Below are positions 24,735-33,776 of a DNA stretch of 64,000 nucleotides, piece by piece. This stretch comes from DYJK01 sp040755055. Lineage in GTDB: Bacteria > Bacteroidota > Ignavibacteria > Ignavibacteriales > Melioribacteraceae. Numbering within the stretch: position 1 is the first letter of the stretch; each line of letters opens with the position of its first letter. The stretch lies in contig JBFMBS010000001.1 of the NCBI GenBank assembly GCA_040755055.1, positions 1-64,000 of the forward strand. The letters run 5' to 3'. Position numbers and translations under genes: made by a program. The notes beneath the pieces were generated by a model. It saw only the letters and a program-made list of their open reading frames with translations. It searched no databases and was not told the origin of the DNA.

Positions 24735-24931
24735 CTATCAATTATTTTTTTAAGTAGGCACAAAACTAATAAATTTTATTGAGTGTAAACCAAATTATGT
24801 TCAAAGTTTACAAAGTAATTTAGCTAACATTATTGTTGCTTAAATTATGATATAACACTCAATATCATAATCTACCCGGGCAGCAAATAATTAATTCAAT
24901 TAGTACGGAAGGTTTGAAAAATATTGATTTA

Positions 24932-27505
24932 TTATTCCAACCAGACAGATTCTATTTCTAAGGTTTGATCCAATTGTAGCTCTCCATTCTTTCCATTAGC
25001 ATTGCAGATAATTTGTAGAAACTCAATGTTTAATATTTCACCTTCAAGTTCTTTCCCGGTAATATCGGACTTCCAAATTTTCGGTAGAAATTTTGGATAA
25101 GAATTAGGCAGAATAAGTGCTTCTGAAATTTTAAATTCTTGAATTGGTATTGTAATGGTTGACCAATCATTATTAAGTACCGCTTCAGTTCCAAAAGATA
25201 AACCGTTTTTAGTTAAGAAAATCACCTTAACTGGCATTTGTTGTTCATTTGTCCGGGCTTTTATTACAATATTTTTATATTCATTTGGTTTCAAAAGGTT
25301 TATATACTTTTTAACATTTACCTGGAAACCAAAAGGAATAGTACTACTATCTCTATAATGAATTTTTAATTGTAAAGAACTTTTACCATTTACGGATCCG
25401 GTTTTATAATCGGTTTCATATCTCATCTGTTCGGTAAAATGCGGCAGCACAATATCTTTTTGATCCCGATTCACATCGAACAATACAAGAGGTAATTCAT
25501 TTGAAATAAACGTTCCTTTCCAAAGTTGGTTAATTCCAAAATCCCAATCGGTTGGACTTTTCTTAATATTCCCCGGGAATGTGATGATTCCGTCTTCTGT
25601 TTCAAGCGTAACACAATATTCAAAATCTCCGGGCTCTAATTTTATTGCACTATCTGCCAGTATATAATCAAATCCTCCTGAGTTTTTTAACACATACTTA
25701 GCGAATCCTCTCCAACCTAATCGTTTAACAAATAAAAATACCTTATTGATTTTCCTTTCGGCGGCTATCCCGAAAACAAAATCTTGTGAATCAGCTATCA
25801 ATTGATTTGAAGAATTCACCACAAAAATTTCCTTTTGATCTTTATTTGGTATGTAAATCCCATCTAAAAACTTTTCACGTTTAGATAAATACTTCTGTGT
25901 GCTTTTCTTATCTACCATCTTAGAGACCAATAAATAAATACCGGGTGTAGCATCGAAGAAATTTTTATCGACTATTAAATGCTTTTCCATTTTCCCATTT
26001 AATTGATTTACGGAAAACTGTTCGTCTAAATCCGGCAGATTAATTTCAAGTCTTCTTCTATTCCAGAACAATCGCGCAACTTCTCGTGATAAACTTGTTT
26101 GTTCAAATGGGTCTCGTATCCAAATGCAATCGGGATAAACTTCAAGTCTCCAAATACCATTTTCGAGTTTATCCAAAAAGTAAGAACCGGTACCATCGTA
26201 TTTCACAACGGATGAATTTCCCACACCGGCAATGTTTGTAAGTGATTCCAATTTTTTTGGTAATGATAAAGTAGAATTTGAATAATAAAATTCAGTTTCC
26301 GAATTCATCTCGCTCAAATTTTCTTCGCTGCTTATTCTAAAGTTTTCAAAATTATTGTTCGAAGGAAAATTACCGTACGATTTATAACGTTGAACATTCT
26401 TAAAAACTTTACCGGCTATCATCAGACTTATTGCTTTGGATGGCGTGTATAACAAGTTTAAAAAATGTGTGGGATATTCGGTATTACTCCATGCTAATTG
26501 AGTTGGATCGTAACTGAACATCGCTGCAAACTGCATTCCGGCTTCACGGAAACTGCGCGTCATAGCCGGATACATAAAACTGCCGGCAATATCTGCTGCG
26601 TCAAATTCATAAACCATTTTAGCTTTATTACCAAAGTTCTCAATTTTCTCATCAGGAATTTTATATTCATTCACATCAATCAAATAATTTCCATCTAACG
26701 TTTTGTTATGAACCAAGCTGGTCGGGTACCATTGAAACGATATTCCTTCAATTTTTGATTTTGTTACTGCGTTCGCTTGAGAATCATTCCAATTTTCACT
26801 GATGTTATAAAAAATCGGTTTAGTAAAACCGGTTTCCCTGATAACTTCATACAACTCATTAATATATTGAGTTACTTGCGCCTGATTATCAGGATGGCGG
26901 GGTTCATTAATTATTTCAACTGCAATTATCGAAGGATCGTTTTTGTAAGAAAATTTTGTGTATGGATTAACATGATCCATTATTTGTTTAAGATAATTTC
27001 TCTGCGCTTCGCGTGCTTTACCATTCGTTATCAATTCAACTTTGGAATAGACTTGTGAAAAACCGGGCGTCTCAATATCGGGTTCAGGCCAACCGGTACC
27101 CCACCACGCAATCGGAGTTAATATTGTTTTAATCCCATTTCCGGAAAGTTTTGCAAGCAAATAGTCAAACAATTCGAGATGTTCATTCTTTAGCAAATTT
27201 CCATTTCTATCGGAAATTTCTCTATCCCAAACATGAACGCGGAATGCATCAAACCCTAACCGGACCATTTGAGCAACATCAAGATCAATTGCTTCTTTCA
27301 ATGATAAATTCAATTTCTTATGCGTTCTGTATGAATAGGCAAATGGAGTTGTATAATTCACTCCGAATAAGCTTACTTCTTCATTGTTTTTTTTCCATCT
27401 TAATGTGCCCTCATCATCAACAAAAATATTTGTATCGGTTTTAGTTTGACTTAAAATAAATGACGTGAAAAGAAAATATATGATAAGTAATCTTGGGTTC
27501 TTCAT
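24932..27505 (-). CDS. Secreted clan GH-A glycoside hydrolase, GH5-like
   Basis: An 857-aa protein with a signal peptide (MKNPRLLIIYFLFTSFILSQ). A TIM-barrel catalytic domain covers about 25-370: acid/base Glu201 in AVEIINEPRHPDNQ, the 'NEP' of GH5-type enzymes, and likely nucleophile Glu300 in KMVYEFDAADIAGS. The rest has a beta-sandwich region (about 450-560) and a C-terminal jelly-roll-like domain (about 700-857) ending SVWLE, with no T9SS tail. It is the last hydrolase in the galactan locus, 20 bases after the GH53 gene. It may act on galactan side chains or oligosaccharides; substrate cannot be read from the sequence. AAGGAT precedes the ATG. Confidence 0.8.
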   Translation of the reverse strand: MKNPRLLIIYFLFTSFILSQTKTDTNIFVDDEGTLRWKKNNEEVSLFGVNYTTPFAYSYRTHKKLNLSLKEAIDLDVAQMVRLGFDAFRVHVWDREISDRNGNLLKNEHLELFDYLLAKLSGNGIKTILTPIAWWGTGWPEPDIETPGFSQVYSKVELITNGKAREAQRNYLKQIMDHVNPYTKFSYKNDPSIIAVEIINEPRHPDNQAQVTQYINELYEVIRETGFTKPIFYNISENWNDSQANAVTKSKIEGISFQWYPTSLVHNKTLDGNYLIDVNEYKIPDEKIENFGNKAKMVYEFDAADIAGSFMYPAMTRSFREAGMQFAAMFSYDPTQLAWSNTEYPTHFLNLLYTPSKAISLMIAGKVFKNVQRYKSYGNFPSNNNFENFRISSEENLSEMNSETEFYYSNSTLSLPKKLESLTNIAGVGNSSVVKYDGTGSYFLDKLENGIWRLEVYPDCIWIRDPFEQTSLSREVARLFWNRRRLEINLPDLDEQFSVNQLNGKMEKHLIVDKNFFDATPGIYLLVSKMVDKKSTQKYLSKREKFLDGIYIPNKDQKEIFVVNSSNQLIADSQDFVFGIAAERKINKVFLFVKRLGWRGFAKYVLKNSGGFDYILADSAIKLEPGDFEYCVTLETEDGIITFPGNIKKSPTDWDFGINQLWKGTFISNELPLVLFDVNRDQKDIVLPHFTEQMRYETDYKTGSVNGKSSLQLKIHYRDSSTIPFGFQVNVKKYINLLKPNEYKNIVIKARTNEQQMPVKVIFLTKNGLSFGTEAVLNNDWSTITIPIQEFKISEALILPNSYPKFLPKIWKSDITGKELEGEILNIEFLQIICNANGKNGELQLDQTLEIESVWLE

Positions 27506-27524
27506 ATCTAATCCTTTCGAATTC

Positions 27525-29027
27525 TCACTTGATTAGCAACATCTTTTTCGTCTTATAAAACACTGAACGGAGTGAAGTGTCTCGAATCATTAACGTATAA
27601 AAATATACGCCGGAGGCGTATCCGCCTTTGGCGGAAACACCACTTGGTAAAGACTCGCCGCCCGTCGAGACTCGGTCTCGTCGAGGCTGATGGCGAGTCT
27701 CTACATTAAAAACCACACTATATTTTCCCGGCTGTTGGTATTCATTCACAAGCGTTGCTACTTCTCTGCCTAGGATGTCGAAAACCTTCAGCGTTGTAAA
27801 GACGACTCGCCGAGTCGTCTCTACGTTTGTTATACTGTATTCAATAGTTGTGCTCGGGTTAAACGGATTAGGATAATTTTGATACAAATAAAATTCTGTG
27901 GGTACTTGAGATATATCATCATCTACGCTCGTTCCGGTGCTGTCGTTAAAAACCATAATTGCGTCGGTCGCTTCATTCGAGAAATCAAACAACGCACAAT
28001 TTTCCCATGATGAGCCAAAGTTTGATAAAGAAATATATCCTGGTTCCCAATAAAAAAATCCGAGTCCTTTATTATTTGTAGTCTGCTTAACAATGTTTTT
28101 AATCTGTGTTAAGAAATTTTTTTGCCCTTCTTCCGTTGCCGGGTATCCGGGTAGCAACTGCGAATCTAACCCAACAATGTTATTAGTGTTATCTTTAAAA
28201 TCGAGTGTCCACGGATAAGCAGTTTCAACAACGACAATTTCTTTTTGGTACCTTACCGCAAGTGAATTTAAATTACTCTGCAATTGTGATAATGAGCCAT
28301 GGTACCACGGATAATATGATAAACCGATTATATCAAATTCAACGTTGCGTGCAGTCAACCTATCGAAAAAATAGACCGAGCCGCTGTAATCACCGCCCTT
28401 TTCGATATGGATCATAATTTTTACAGATGATGTATCAGCTGCATCCCGAACACCACGTACACCTTCTTTTACGAGTTCTGAAAATTTATCCCACTGCACA
28501 GTTTCATTACCGGCTCCATATAATTTCCCATCCGGCCATAACATTCCCCCGGCAACTTCATTTCCTATCTGCACAATATCCGGCAATGTATTTTGATTTT
28601 TCATTAATGTTATCACACGTTTTGTGTATTCGTAAACACTATCCTTTAAGTTTTCGAAAGGTAGGTTTCTCCATGCATATGGTTTTGTTTGATTTGACGG
28701 ATCTGCCCATGTATCGGAATAATGAAAATCGAGTAAAAATTTTAGGCCTTTTGATTTTATCCGCTGGGCAAACTGAAGAGTCTTTGATAAACTATTATAT
28801 CCATTAGATGGTGTGTGCCATAATCTTAATCTTATATAATTCGCTCCATTCTCTTGTAGAATATCAAGAATTTCTTTTTCTACACCATTTAATTTGTATT
28901 TACCGCCGCGGAATTCAATCTGCTGGGTAAACGATATATCGGCACCGCGGATAAATTCTTGTGAAGGTGTTTGAGCAATAAGTTTTGACGATGCAATTAA
29001 TAAAATTATAACTCGAATATATTTCAT
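27525..29027 (-). CDS. Secreted arabinogalactan endo-beta-1,4-galactanase (GH53) with T9SS domain
   Basis: About 500 aa. A signal peptide is followed by a GH53 TIM barrel (residues 25-365): FIRGADISFTQQIEFRGG, NYIRLRLWHTP, FHYSDTWADPSNQTKPYAW, acid/base Glu158 in QIGNEVAGGMLWP and nucleophile Glu269 in VVVETAYPWT. GH53 enzymes cut beta-1,4-galactan chains of pectin. The C-terminus (382-501) is a T9SS sorting domain starting NYPNPFNPST and ending KKMLLIK. That domain is swollen by segments encoded by palindromic DNA (see repeats), all in frame. I use the ATG at 29027; an earlier TTG adds one codon. It lies four bases after the GH2 gene. The domain's export function may still be intact, since its core strands remain. 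Confidence 0.93.
   Translation of the reverse strand: MKYIRVIILLIASSKLIAQTPSQEFIRGADISFTQQIEFRGGKYKLNGVEKEILDILQENGANYIRLRLWHTPSNGYNSLSKTLQFAQRIKSKGLKFLLDFHYSDTWADPSNQTKPYAWRNLPFENLKDSVYEYTKRVITLMKNQNTLPDIVQIGNEVAGGMLWPDGKLYGAGNETVQWDKFSELVKEGVRGVRDAADTSSVKIMIHIEKGGDYSGSVYFFDRLTARNVEFDIIGLSYYPWYHGSLSQLQSNLNSLAVRYQKEIVVVETAYPWTLDFKDNTNNIVGLDSQLLPGYPATEEGQKNFLTQIKNIVKQTTNNKGLGFFYWEPGYISLSNFGSSWENCALFDFSNEATDAIMVFNDSTGTSVDDDISQVPTEFYLYQNYPNPFNPSTTIEYSITNVETTRRVVFTTLKVFDILGREVATLVNEYQQPGKYSVVFNVETRHQPRRDRVSTGGESLPSGVSAKGGYASGVYFYTLMIRDTSLRSVFYKTKKMLLIK
27560..27580. repeat. Palindromic element in GH53 T9SS domain, copy 1
   Basis: ACACT and AGTGT form the ends of an imperfect inverted repeat with an inner CACT/AGTG pair. 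On the coding strand it gives the residues DTSLRSVF inside the last strands of the sorting domain, where a related domain at 54077 has a shorter GDYQQV segment. Confidence 0.5.
27606..27635. repeat. Double-hairpin element in GH53 T9SS domain, copy 2
   Basis: Two perfect inverted repeats touch each other: TACGCC/GGCGTA around GGA (27606-27620) and TCCGCC/GGCGGA around TTT (27621-27635). The coding strand reads VSAKGGYASGV, a duplication-like insert next to the normal SGVYFY strand. Nearly the same DNA occurs at 54140-54169 in another gene. Confidence 0.8.
27647..27704. repeat. Palindromic element in GH53 T9SS domain, copy 3
   Basis: The outer arms GTAAAGACTCGCC and GGCGAGTCTCTAC pair over 13 bases with one mismatch. 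Inside is a second palindrome, CGAGAC/GTCTCG around TCG. It encodes residues around VETRHQPRRDRVSTGGES, in frame, between two conserved strands of the sorting domain. Confidence 0.8.
27796..27824. repeat. Palindromic element in GH53 T9SS domain, copy 4
   Basis: A 29-base inverted repeat with 14-base arms and one mismatch, starting GTAAAGAC and ending GTCTCTAC. These ends, including the mismatch, are the same as in the element at 27647-27704. It encodes NVETTRRVVFTT, in frame, just before the conserved LKVFDILGREVATL strand. Confidence 0.8.
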
Positions 29028-29031
29028 CAAT

Positions 29032-32000
29032 CTAATCTTTCTTCATAGGATTTATTAATAACACATTTGAATAAGCAACGGGATAAGTCCGGTAATTTGG
29101 CATCGGTGGATTAGGAGTATCGCCAACGCCGGTTGCAGAATAACTAATATTGACACGCAAGAAATCATCCTTTTGCAATTGATACAAATATCTTGCTCTA
29201 TCAAGATTGAAATAAGGAACAGCCGAAAAGTTTACGTCATCGGAAGCCGTGATTTTAACACCGGCTCCGTTTTCATTTTTAAGTTCGAACCATCCTACTT
29301 CGGTATAATTACCATACTCTTGCGGTTCGGCAAAAGGAAGTTCAAGTGTATCAACTCTTATGCTGTGGATTGCAATTTTAGCACCGGTGTTCCTATCGGT
29401 AAAATTATCATACGGTCCGCGTCCATACCAATTAACAAATTTATAATCATTTTTTACTTTCATACTCAAACCGATGCATGGCAGCCAATCAACAAAGAAG
29501 TAACCAACGGGAATCATATTATGTTTAATCTCAACCGAACCGTCATTATGAAATTGATACCGGTATTCATTCACTATATAATCACTCGAACGAGGAAAAT
29601 TTGTATAGGATTTTACATTTACGATTAAAGAAGATGTATCGGATAAAGAATCTATCAAGATCTTATCTATGGAATTTGTAAACTCATTCAAACCCATCCG
29701 GTACCATTCTTCTGCTTCCGCTCTGCCCCAATCAACTTTTTCATTGGAAATAGGTGCTCGCCATACATTTGAATTCAAGTCGTTAAAAATTTCACTGTTT
29801 TCACCTTTCAAATTTAGATTTCCATTTATCTTGTTCAACTCATATTCAAACCCGTTACAAGTAACATCGATAACATCTTTTTTATCTTCCAACCTAATGT
29901 TTGAGTTCGTTCTTTCTGAAATATTGAACTTATGATCTCTGTTCTTAATTACAAACTGCTGGAAGTTAACCTCAAAATCTTTAGCCCTGAACGGCTCATC
30001 ATATTTTCGTTTGCAGCTAAGTTCAATAATAAAATCGTCGGTGTTATTTAAATTTATAGGCAGTTGAAATTCTGCGTTACTTTGCGGATCAACATCAAGC
30101 TCAAACCGATCTGATTTTTCAATCTGCCCATTTTTATATAAGTACCATTCAAAATAAAACTCATTCAAATTAGTAGAAGAATATTTGTTCACAACTGAAA
30201 ATTTTCCATGATCCGGGTCAACAGAATAAAAGCGAACGGGCGACATACTGTGTTTCGCTTGCCAAAGTTCCGGCTGCGGTTTTCTATCTGCTGTTATCAT
30301 TCCATTATGACAGAAGGGACTAATTCCATACGTTAAATAATTTTCTCCGCTGAATATTTCGTCAAACTTTAACCAGAGTAACGGTTTTTGCAGATCATCT
30401 TTGTTCAATAAGTTATCATAAATTTTCACATCGTCAAAAATGTAATTTGAAATCCATCCGAGATGCTGATCGGTATTACGATACGAATCTCTGCCAATAT
30501 TTACCGGATAATGTCCGTTTCTAATTTTTTGGTTATACAACTTTGAACCATATAATTTCTCATCTATAAACAATTGCATTTCGTTTCCGTTATATACTGT
30601 TTTTATCCGGTGCCAAGTGTAATACCAATTTGCCGGCAGCTTAACTTTAAGATTGTTACGATACGAATTGATATAAAATGAAAGGGTGTCAACTGTAGTT
30701 TGAACAATACCAAATTGAGAAGCTTTTGTAACAATCGGATTTTCCTGGTAAAATTTCTGCGGATACACCATTGCTTCAATAACTAAATTGTTTCCACGCA
30801 AATCAAGCCGTGGATCATCATAAACTTCAATCCAATCATCGAGTCCACTGAATTTAAATGCATTACCATCAGTACCATTAACAACTTCCGGTACCCCCAT
30901 CACGCCGCATTGAATATTGTTTGGTGAAAAATCTTTTATAAATTGTGCTTTAACATTCAATCCTTGATCGACCCAATCCCACACAAATCCGCCTTGCAGT
31001 TTGGGCACATCATAAATGTTTTCCCAAAACTCATCGAAGTGACCAAGACTATTCCCCATCGCGTGGGCGTATTCGCCCATTACAACCGGCTTTGAAGTAG
31101 ATAATCCAATCTCCCTCAAACGAGAGGGAGTTGGATAACGCGGACCGATTATGTCTACGTATGGTGCCTCACCATCTGGCCAATTGGATTGATGCATTAA
31201 AAATCTCGTTGGGTCAAACTTTTTAACATAGTCCGCCATCATATAATGCGGCTTATCAAGTCCGCATTCGTTACCGGTACTCCAAATAACAACCGAGGGA
31301 TGATTTTTATCGCGCTGTACCATTCTTACAAACCGGTCCATGAACGAACCAAGATATTCTTTTCTGCCGGGAAAACCGCTCTCCGTGTAATGACATTCGG
31401 CATTCACTTCATCTTGCAACAAGATTCCATATTCATCACATAGATCATACCAAAGCGGATCATTTGGATAGTGACTTGTTCTTACTGCATTGAAATTAAA
31501 CTGCTTCAACAATTTTATATCTTCTATCATTAATTCTTTTGTTAATGTTCTCCCGTTATCCGGGTTATGTTCGTGACGGTTTGTACCCCGGAAGTAAACC
31601 GGCATTCCATTCAACATCGCAATACCGTTCTTGATTTCCAGTTTCCTGAAGCCAACTCTCTGTTTAACTACTTCGATCACTTCATTCTCGCTGTTTATCA
31701 GTTCAAGAACGAGCGTATAGAGATACGGTTTTTCATCGGACCATTTGTTCGGCGAAACAACTTTCTGTTTTAAAGTTGTATTTAATTGTTGCTCCACTTG
31801 CAGATTACCGGATTGACTATTAACGATCTCCTTTTTGTTTTTATCGAATAAAGTGTAGCGGACTTTTACATCACTGCTGCTGCCGGAATAATTCTTTAAC
31901 GACAAATCTATAATAAGCTCTGCATCCCGGTATTTTTCATCAAACTCGGTCTTTATAAATAAATCACGGATAGTTGTGTTTGGTTTCGAATAAATGTAAA

Positions 32001-32697
32001 CATTTCTATAAATGCCGGAGAATCGAAACATATCCTGGTCTTCAAGGTAAGCACCATCGCACCATCTCAAAACCATTACCGATAATTGGTTAACGCCTAT
32101 CTGCACATTTTGTGTTATATCAAATTCAGCCGGCGTCATCCCGTCTTCATGATAGCCGATATATTTTCCGTTGAGCCAGACAAAAGCTGCAGAATGAATT
32201 CCATCAAAGTGAATAAAGATTCTTCTTCCATCCCAATCAGCCGGCACCTTGAATGTTCTTCTATAAAGTCCGGTTGGATTTATATCATCGGGTACATAAG
32301 GTGGATTGTATGGATAAAATTCCATCGGAACATTACGGTACATTAGGCGATCATAACCTTGCATCTGCCACACCGATGGTACTTTGATGTTACCCCAATC
32401 TTTATCATTATAATCAACCTCGAAAAATTTTACCGGTACTTTTAGGGGATTGCTGTAAAAATTGAATTTCCACTCCCCGTTTAATGAAGAATAGAATCTT
32501 GCATCGTTTACATCCTTCTCCAGCGCAGACGAGATACTGTTATATGGAATTAATATTGCCGTTGGTTCTTCTTTATTCTCCCCGAACAAAGCCGGGTCTT
32601 CTATATACTTATTAATATCAAAATCTAATTGTGCCGTAATAACATTCGAAAGCAGCAAAAACATAAATGCTGTTAGTAAATAATTAATCTTTTTCAT
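29032..32697 (-). CDS. Secreted GH2 beta-galactosidase with inserted LamG domain
   Basis: The 1221-aa protein has a signal peptide and the LacZ layout. Jelly-roll domain about 50-240 (PSVWQMQGYDRLMYRNVPM). Catalytic TIM barrel with GTNRHEHNPDNGRTLT, acid/base Glu477 in STGNECGLDKPHY and nucleophile Glu542 in GEYAHAMGNSLGHFDEFW, followed by GGFVWDWVDQGL. Residues about 605-770 are a LamG/concanavalin-like lectin domain inserted before the barrel segment YGISPFCHNGMITADRKPQP. The C-terminal domain-5 follows (about 960-1215). LacZ-type enzymes release galactose from beta-galactosides. Located between galT and GH53, it would process galactan oligosaccharides in the periplasm or at the surface. 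There is no T9SS tail. The inserted lectin domain is unusual. Confidence 0.93.
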   Translation of the reverse strand: MKKINYLLTAFMFLLLSNVITAQLDFDINKYIEDPALFGENKEEPTAILIPYNSISSALEKDVNDARFYSSLNGEWKFNFYSNPLKVPVKFFEVDYNDKDWGNIKVPSVWQMQGYDRLMYRNVPMEFYPYNPPYVPDDINPTGLYRRTFKVPADWDGRRIFIHFDGIHSAAFVWLNGKYIGYHEDGMTPAEFDITQNVQIGVNQLSVMVLRWCDGAYLEDQDMFRFSGIYRNVYIYSKPNTTIRDLFIKTEFDEKYRDAELIIDLSLKNYSGSSSDVKVRYTLFDKNKKEIVNSQSGNLQVEQQLNTTLKQKVVSPNKWSDEKPYLYTLVLELINSENEVIEVVKQRVGFRKLEIKNGIAMLNGMPVYFRGTNRHEHNPDNGRTLTKELMIEDIKLLKQFNFNAVRTSHYPNDPLWYDLCDEYGILLQDEVNAECHYTESGFPGRKEYLGSFMDRFVRMVQRDKNHPSVVIWSTGNECGLDKPHYMMADYVKKFDPTRFLMHQSNWPDGEAPYVDIIGPRYPTPSRLREIGLSTSKPVVMGEYAHAMGNSLGHFDEFWENIYDVPKLQGGFVWDWVDQGLNVKAQFIKDFSPNNIQCGVMGVPEVVNGTDGNAFKFSGLDDWIEVYDDPRLDLRGNNLVIEAMVYPQKFYQENPIVTKASQFGIVQTTVDTLSFYINSYRNNLKVKLPANWYYTWHRIKTVYNGNEMQLFIDEKLYGSKLYNQKIRNGHYPVNIGRDSYRNTDQHLGWISNYIFDDVKIYDNLLNKDDLQKPLLWLKFDEIFSGENYLTYGISPFCHNGMITADRKPQPELWQAKHSMSPVRFYSVDPDHGKFSVVNKYSSTNLNEFYFEWYLYKNGQIEKSDRFELDVDPQSNAEFQLPINLNNTDDFIIELSCKRKYDEPFRAKDFEVNFQQFVIKNRDHKFNISERTNSNIRLEDKKDVIDVTCNGFEYELNKINGNLNLKGENSEIFNDLNSNVWRAPISNEKVDWGRAEAEEWYRMGLNEFTNSIDKILIDSLSDTSSLIVNVKSYTNFPRSSDYIVNEYRYQFHNDGSVEIKHNMIPVGYFFVDWLPCIGLSMKVKNDYKFVNWYGRGPYDNFTDRNTGAKIAIHSIRVDTLELPFAEPQEYGNYTEVGWFELKNENGAGVKITASDDVNFSAVPYFNLDRARYLYQLQKDDFLRVNISYSATGVGDTPNPPMPNYRTYPVAYSNVLLINPMKKD
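31104..31136. repeat. Palindrome inside the GH2 catalytic domain
   Basis: ATCCAA-T-CTCCCTC pairs with GAGGGAG-TTGGAT, giving 13 pairs with one bulged base around the loop AAACGA. It lies in frame and encodes about PTPSRLREIG, 15 residues before the catalytic nucleophile. The protein aligns there with other GH2 enzymes without an obvious length change, so it may be chance or an accommodated element. Confidence 0.5.
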
Positions 32698-32730
32698 TGC
32701 GCTGATCCGTTTTGATTATTCAAAAAAAAT

Positions 32731-33774
32731 CTATCTCTTTTTATAATGTAAAACAGAAAGTTCTCTCAAAATTTTAGCACTCGATTCGGCAGTTATGTCT
32801 CGCTGCGGTTCGCCCATCATTTCATAACCTACCATGAATTTTTTAATGGCTGCCGATCTTAGAAGCGGAGGATAAAAATGTATATGAAAATGCCACTCAT
32901 TATGTTTCTTACCATCCGTCGGCGCCTGATGAAGTCCCGATGAATAAGGAAAAGATGTTGTGAAAAGGTTATCGTATTTAACGGTTACTATACTTAGTGC
33001 ATTTGCGAAATCGATTTTTTCCTTTTCAGTGAATTGCAAAATATTGGGGATTTTTCTCCGCGGTATTATCATAGTTTCAAATGGCCAGACTGCCCAGTAC
33101 GGGACTAAAATAACAAACGACAGATTCTCATAAACGATTCTCTCTTTTATATTGAGTTCGGTTTTTAAATAATCGGCAAGTAAACTTCTCTTAAACTTAT
33201 TGAAATGCCTTTCGAAGTTTTTTAGCTCCTTAGCCGGTTCCATAGGAATATGTTCTTGCGCCCAAATCTGGCAGTGCGGATGCGGATTGCTGTTGCCCAT
33301 CATTGCACCTTTGTTTTCAAAAATTTGGACATGATTGATGAACGATTTTTCTCCAAGCGTTTCAAATTCATTCTGCCAGGTTTCAATTACTCTAATAATA
33401 TCCTTCTCATCCATCTCGGCAAGTGTCAAATCGTGTCGTGGTGAAAAATTTACCACACGGCAAATACCTCTTTCCGATTTCGATTGCAAAAGTGTTTTGT
33501 CATTTCTCGATTTAGGAATATCAGGCAGCAAAGCGGAGAAATCATTTGTAAACACAAATGTGTTTTTATAATCAGGATTTGTTTCACCGTTAGCACGTTT
33601 ATTACCGGGACATAAATAGCAATCGGGATCGTATGCCGGTCTTTCATTAATATCGAGTTTAGCTACATCACCTTGCCATGGTCTTTGTGTCCGATGCGGA
33701 GAAACCAAAATCCATTCACCGGTTAATATATTTTTACGCCGGTGAGGATAACTGTTATAATTATTGTTTTCCAT
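32731..33774 (-). CDS. galT: Galactose-1-phosphate uridylyltransferase
   Basis: A 347-aa GalT of the histidine-triad type. The active site HPHCQ has the nucleophile His167 in GNSNPHPHCQIWAQEHIP. Zinc-ligand cysteines are in DCYLCPGNKRANGE (residues 52 and 55). The second conserved stretch is EWHFHIHFYPPLLRS near 290. GalT swaps UMP between UDP-glucose and galactose-1-phosphate in the Leloir pathway. It starts two bases after the galK stop. No signal peptide, as expected for a cytoplasmic enzyme. Confidence 0.97.
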   Translation of the reverse strand: MENNNYNSYPHRRKNILTGEWILVSPHRTQRPWQGDVAKLDINERPAYDPDCYLCPGNKRANGETNPDYKNTFVFTNDFSALLPDIPKSRNDKTLLQSKSERGICRVVNFSPRHDLTLAEMDEKDIIRVIETWQNEFETLGEKSFINHVQIFENKGAMMGNSNPHPHCQIWAQEHIPMEPAKELKNFERHFNKFKRSLLADYLKTELNIKERIVYENLSFVILVPYWAVWPFETMIIPRRKIPNILQFTEKEKIDFANALSIVTVKYDNLFTTSFPYSSGLHQAPTDGKKHNEWHFHIHFYPPLLRSAAIKKFMVGYEMMGEPQRDITAESSAKILRELSVLHYKKR

Positions 33775-33776
33775 TT

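Noticed and set aside
24735..24931. Bacteroidetes-type promoter (TTTG ... TAGTTTTG) before the epimerase
   Set aside because: The spacing is 22 rather than about 19 bases and the motif is common in AT-rich DNA; mentioned only in the gene entry.
27525..27830. GH53 sorting domain as a frameshifted or broken gene end
   Set aside because: The frame stays open through all palindromes and the conserved final strands SGVYFY and KKMLLIK are present in order.
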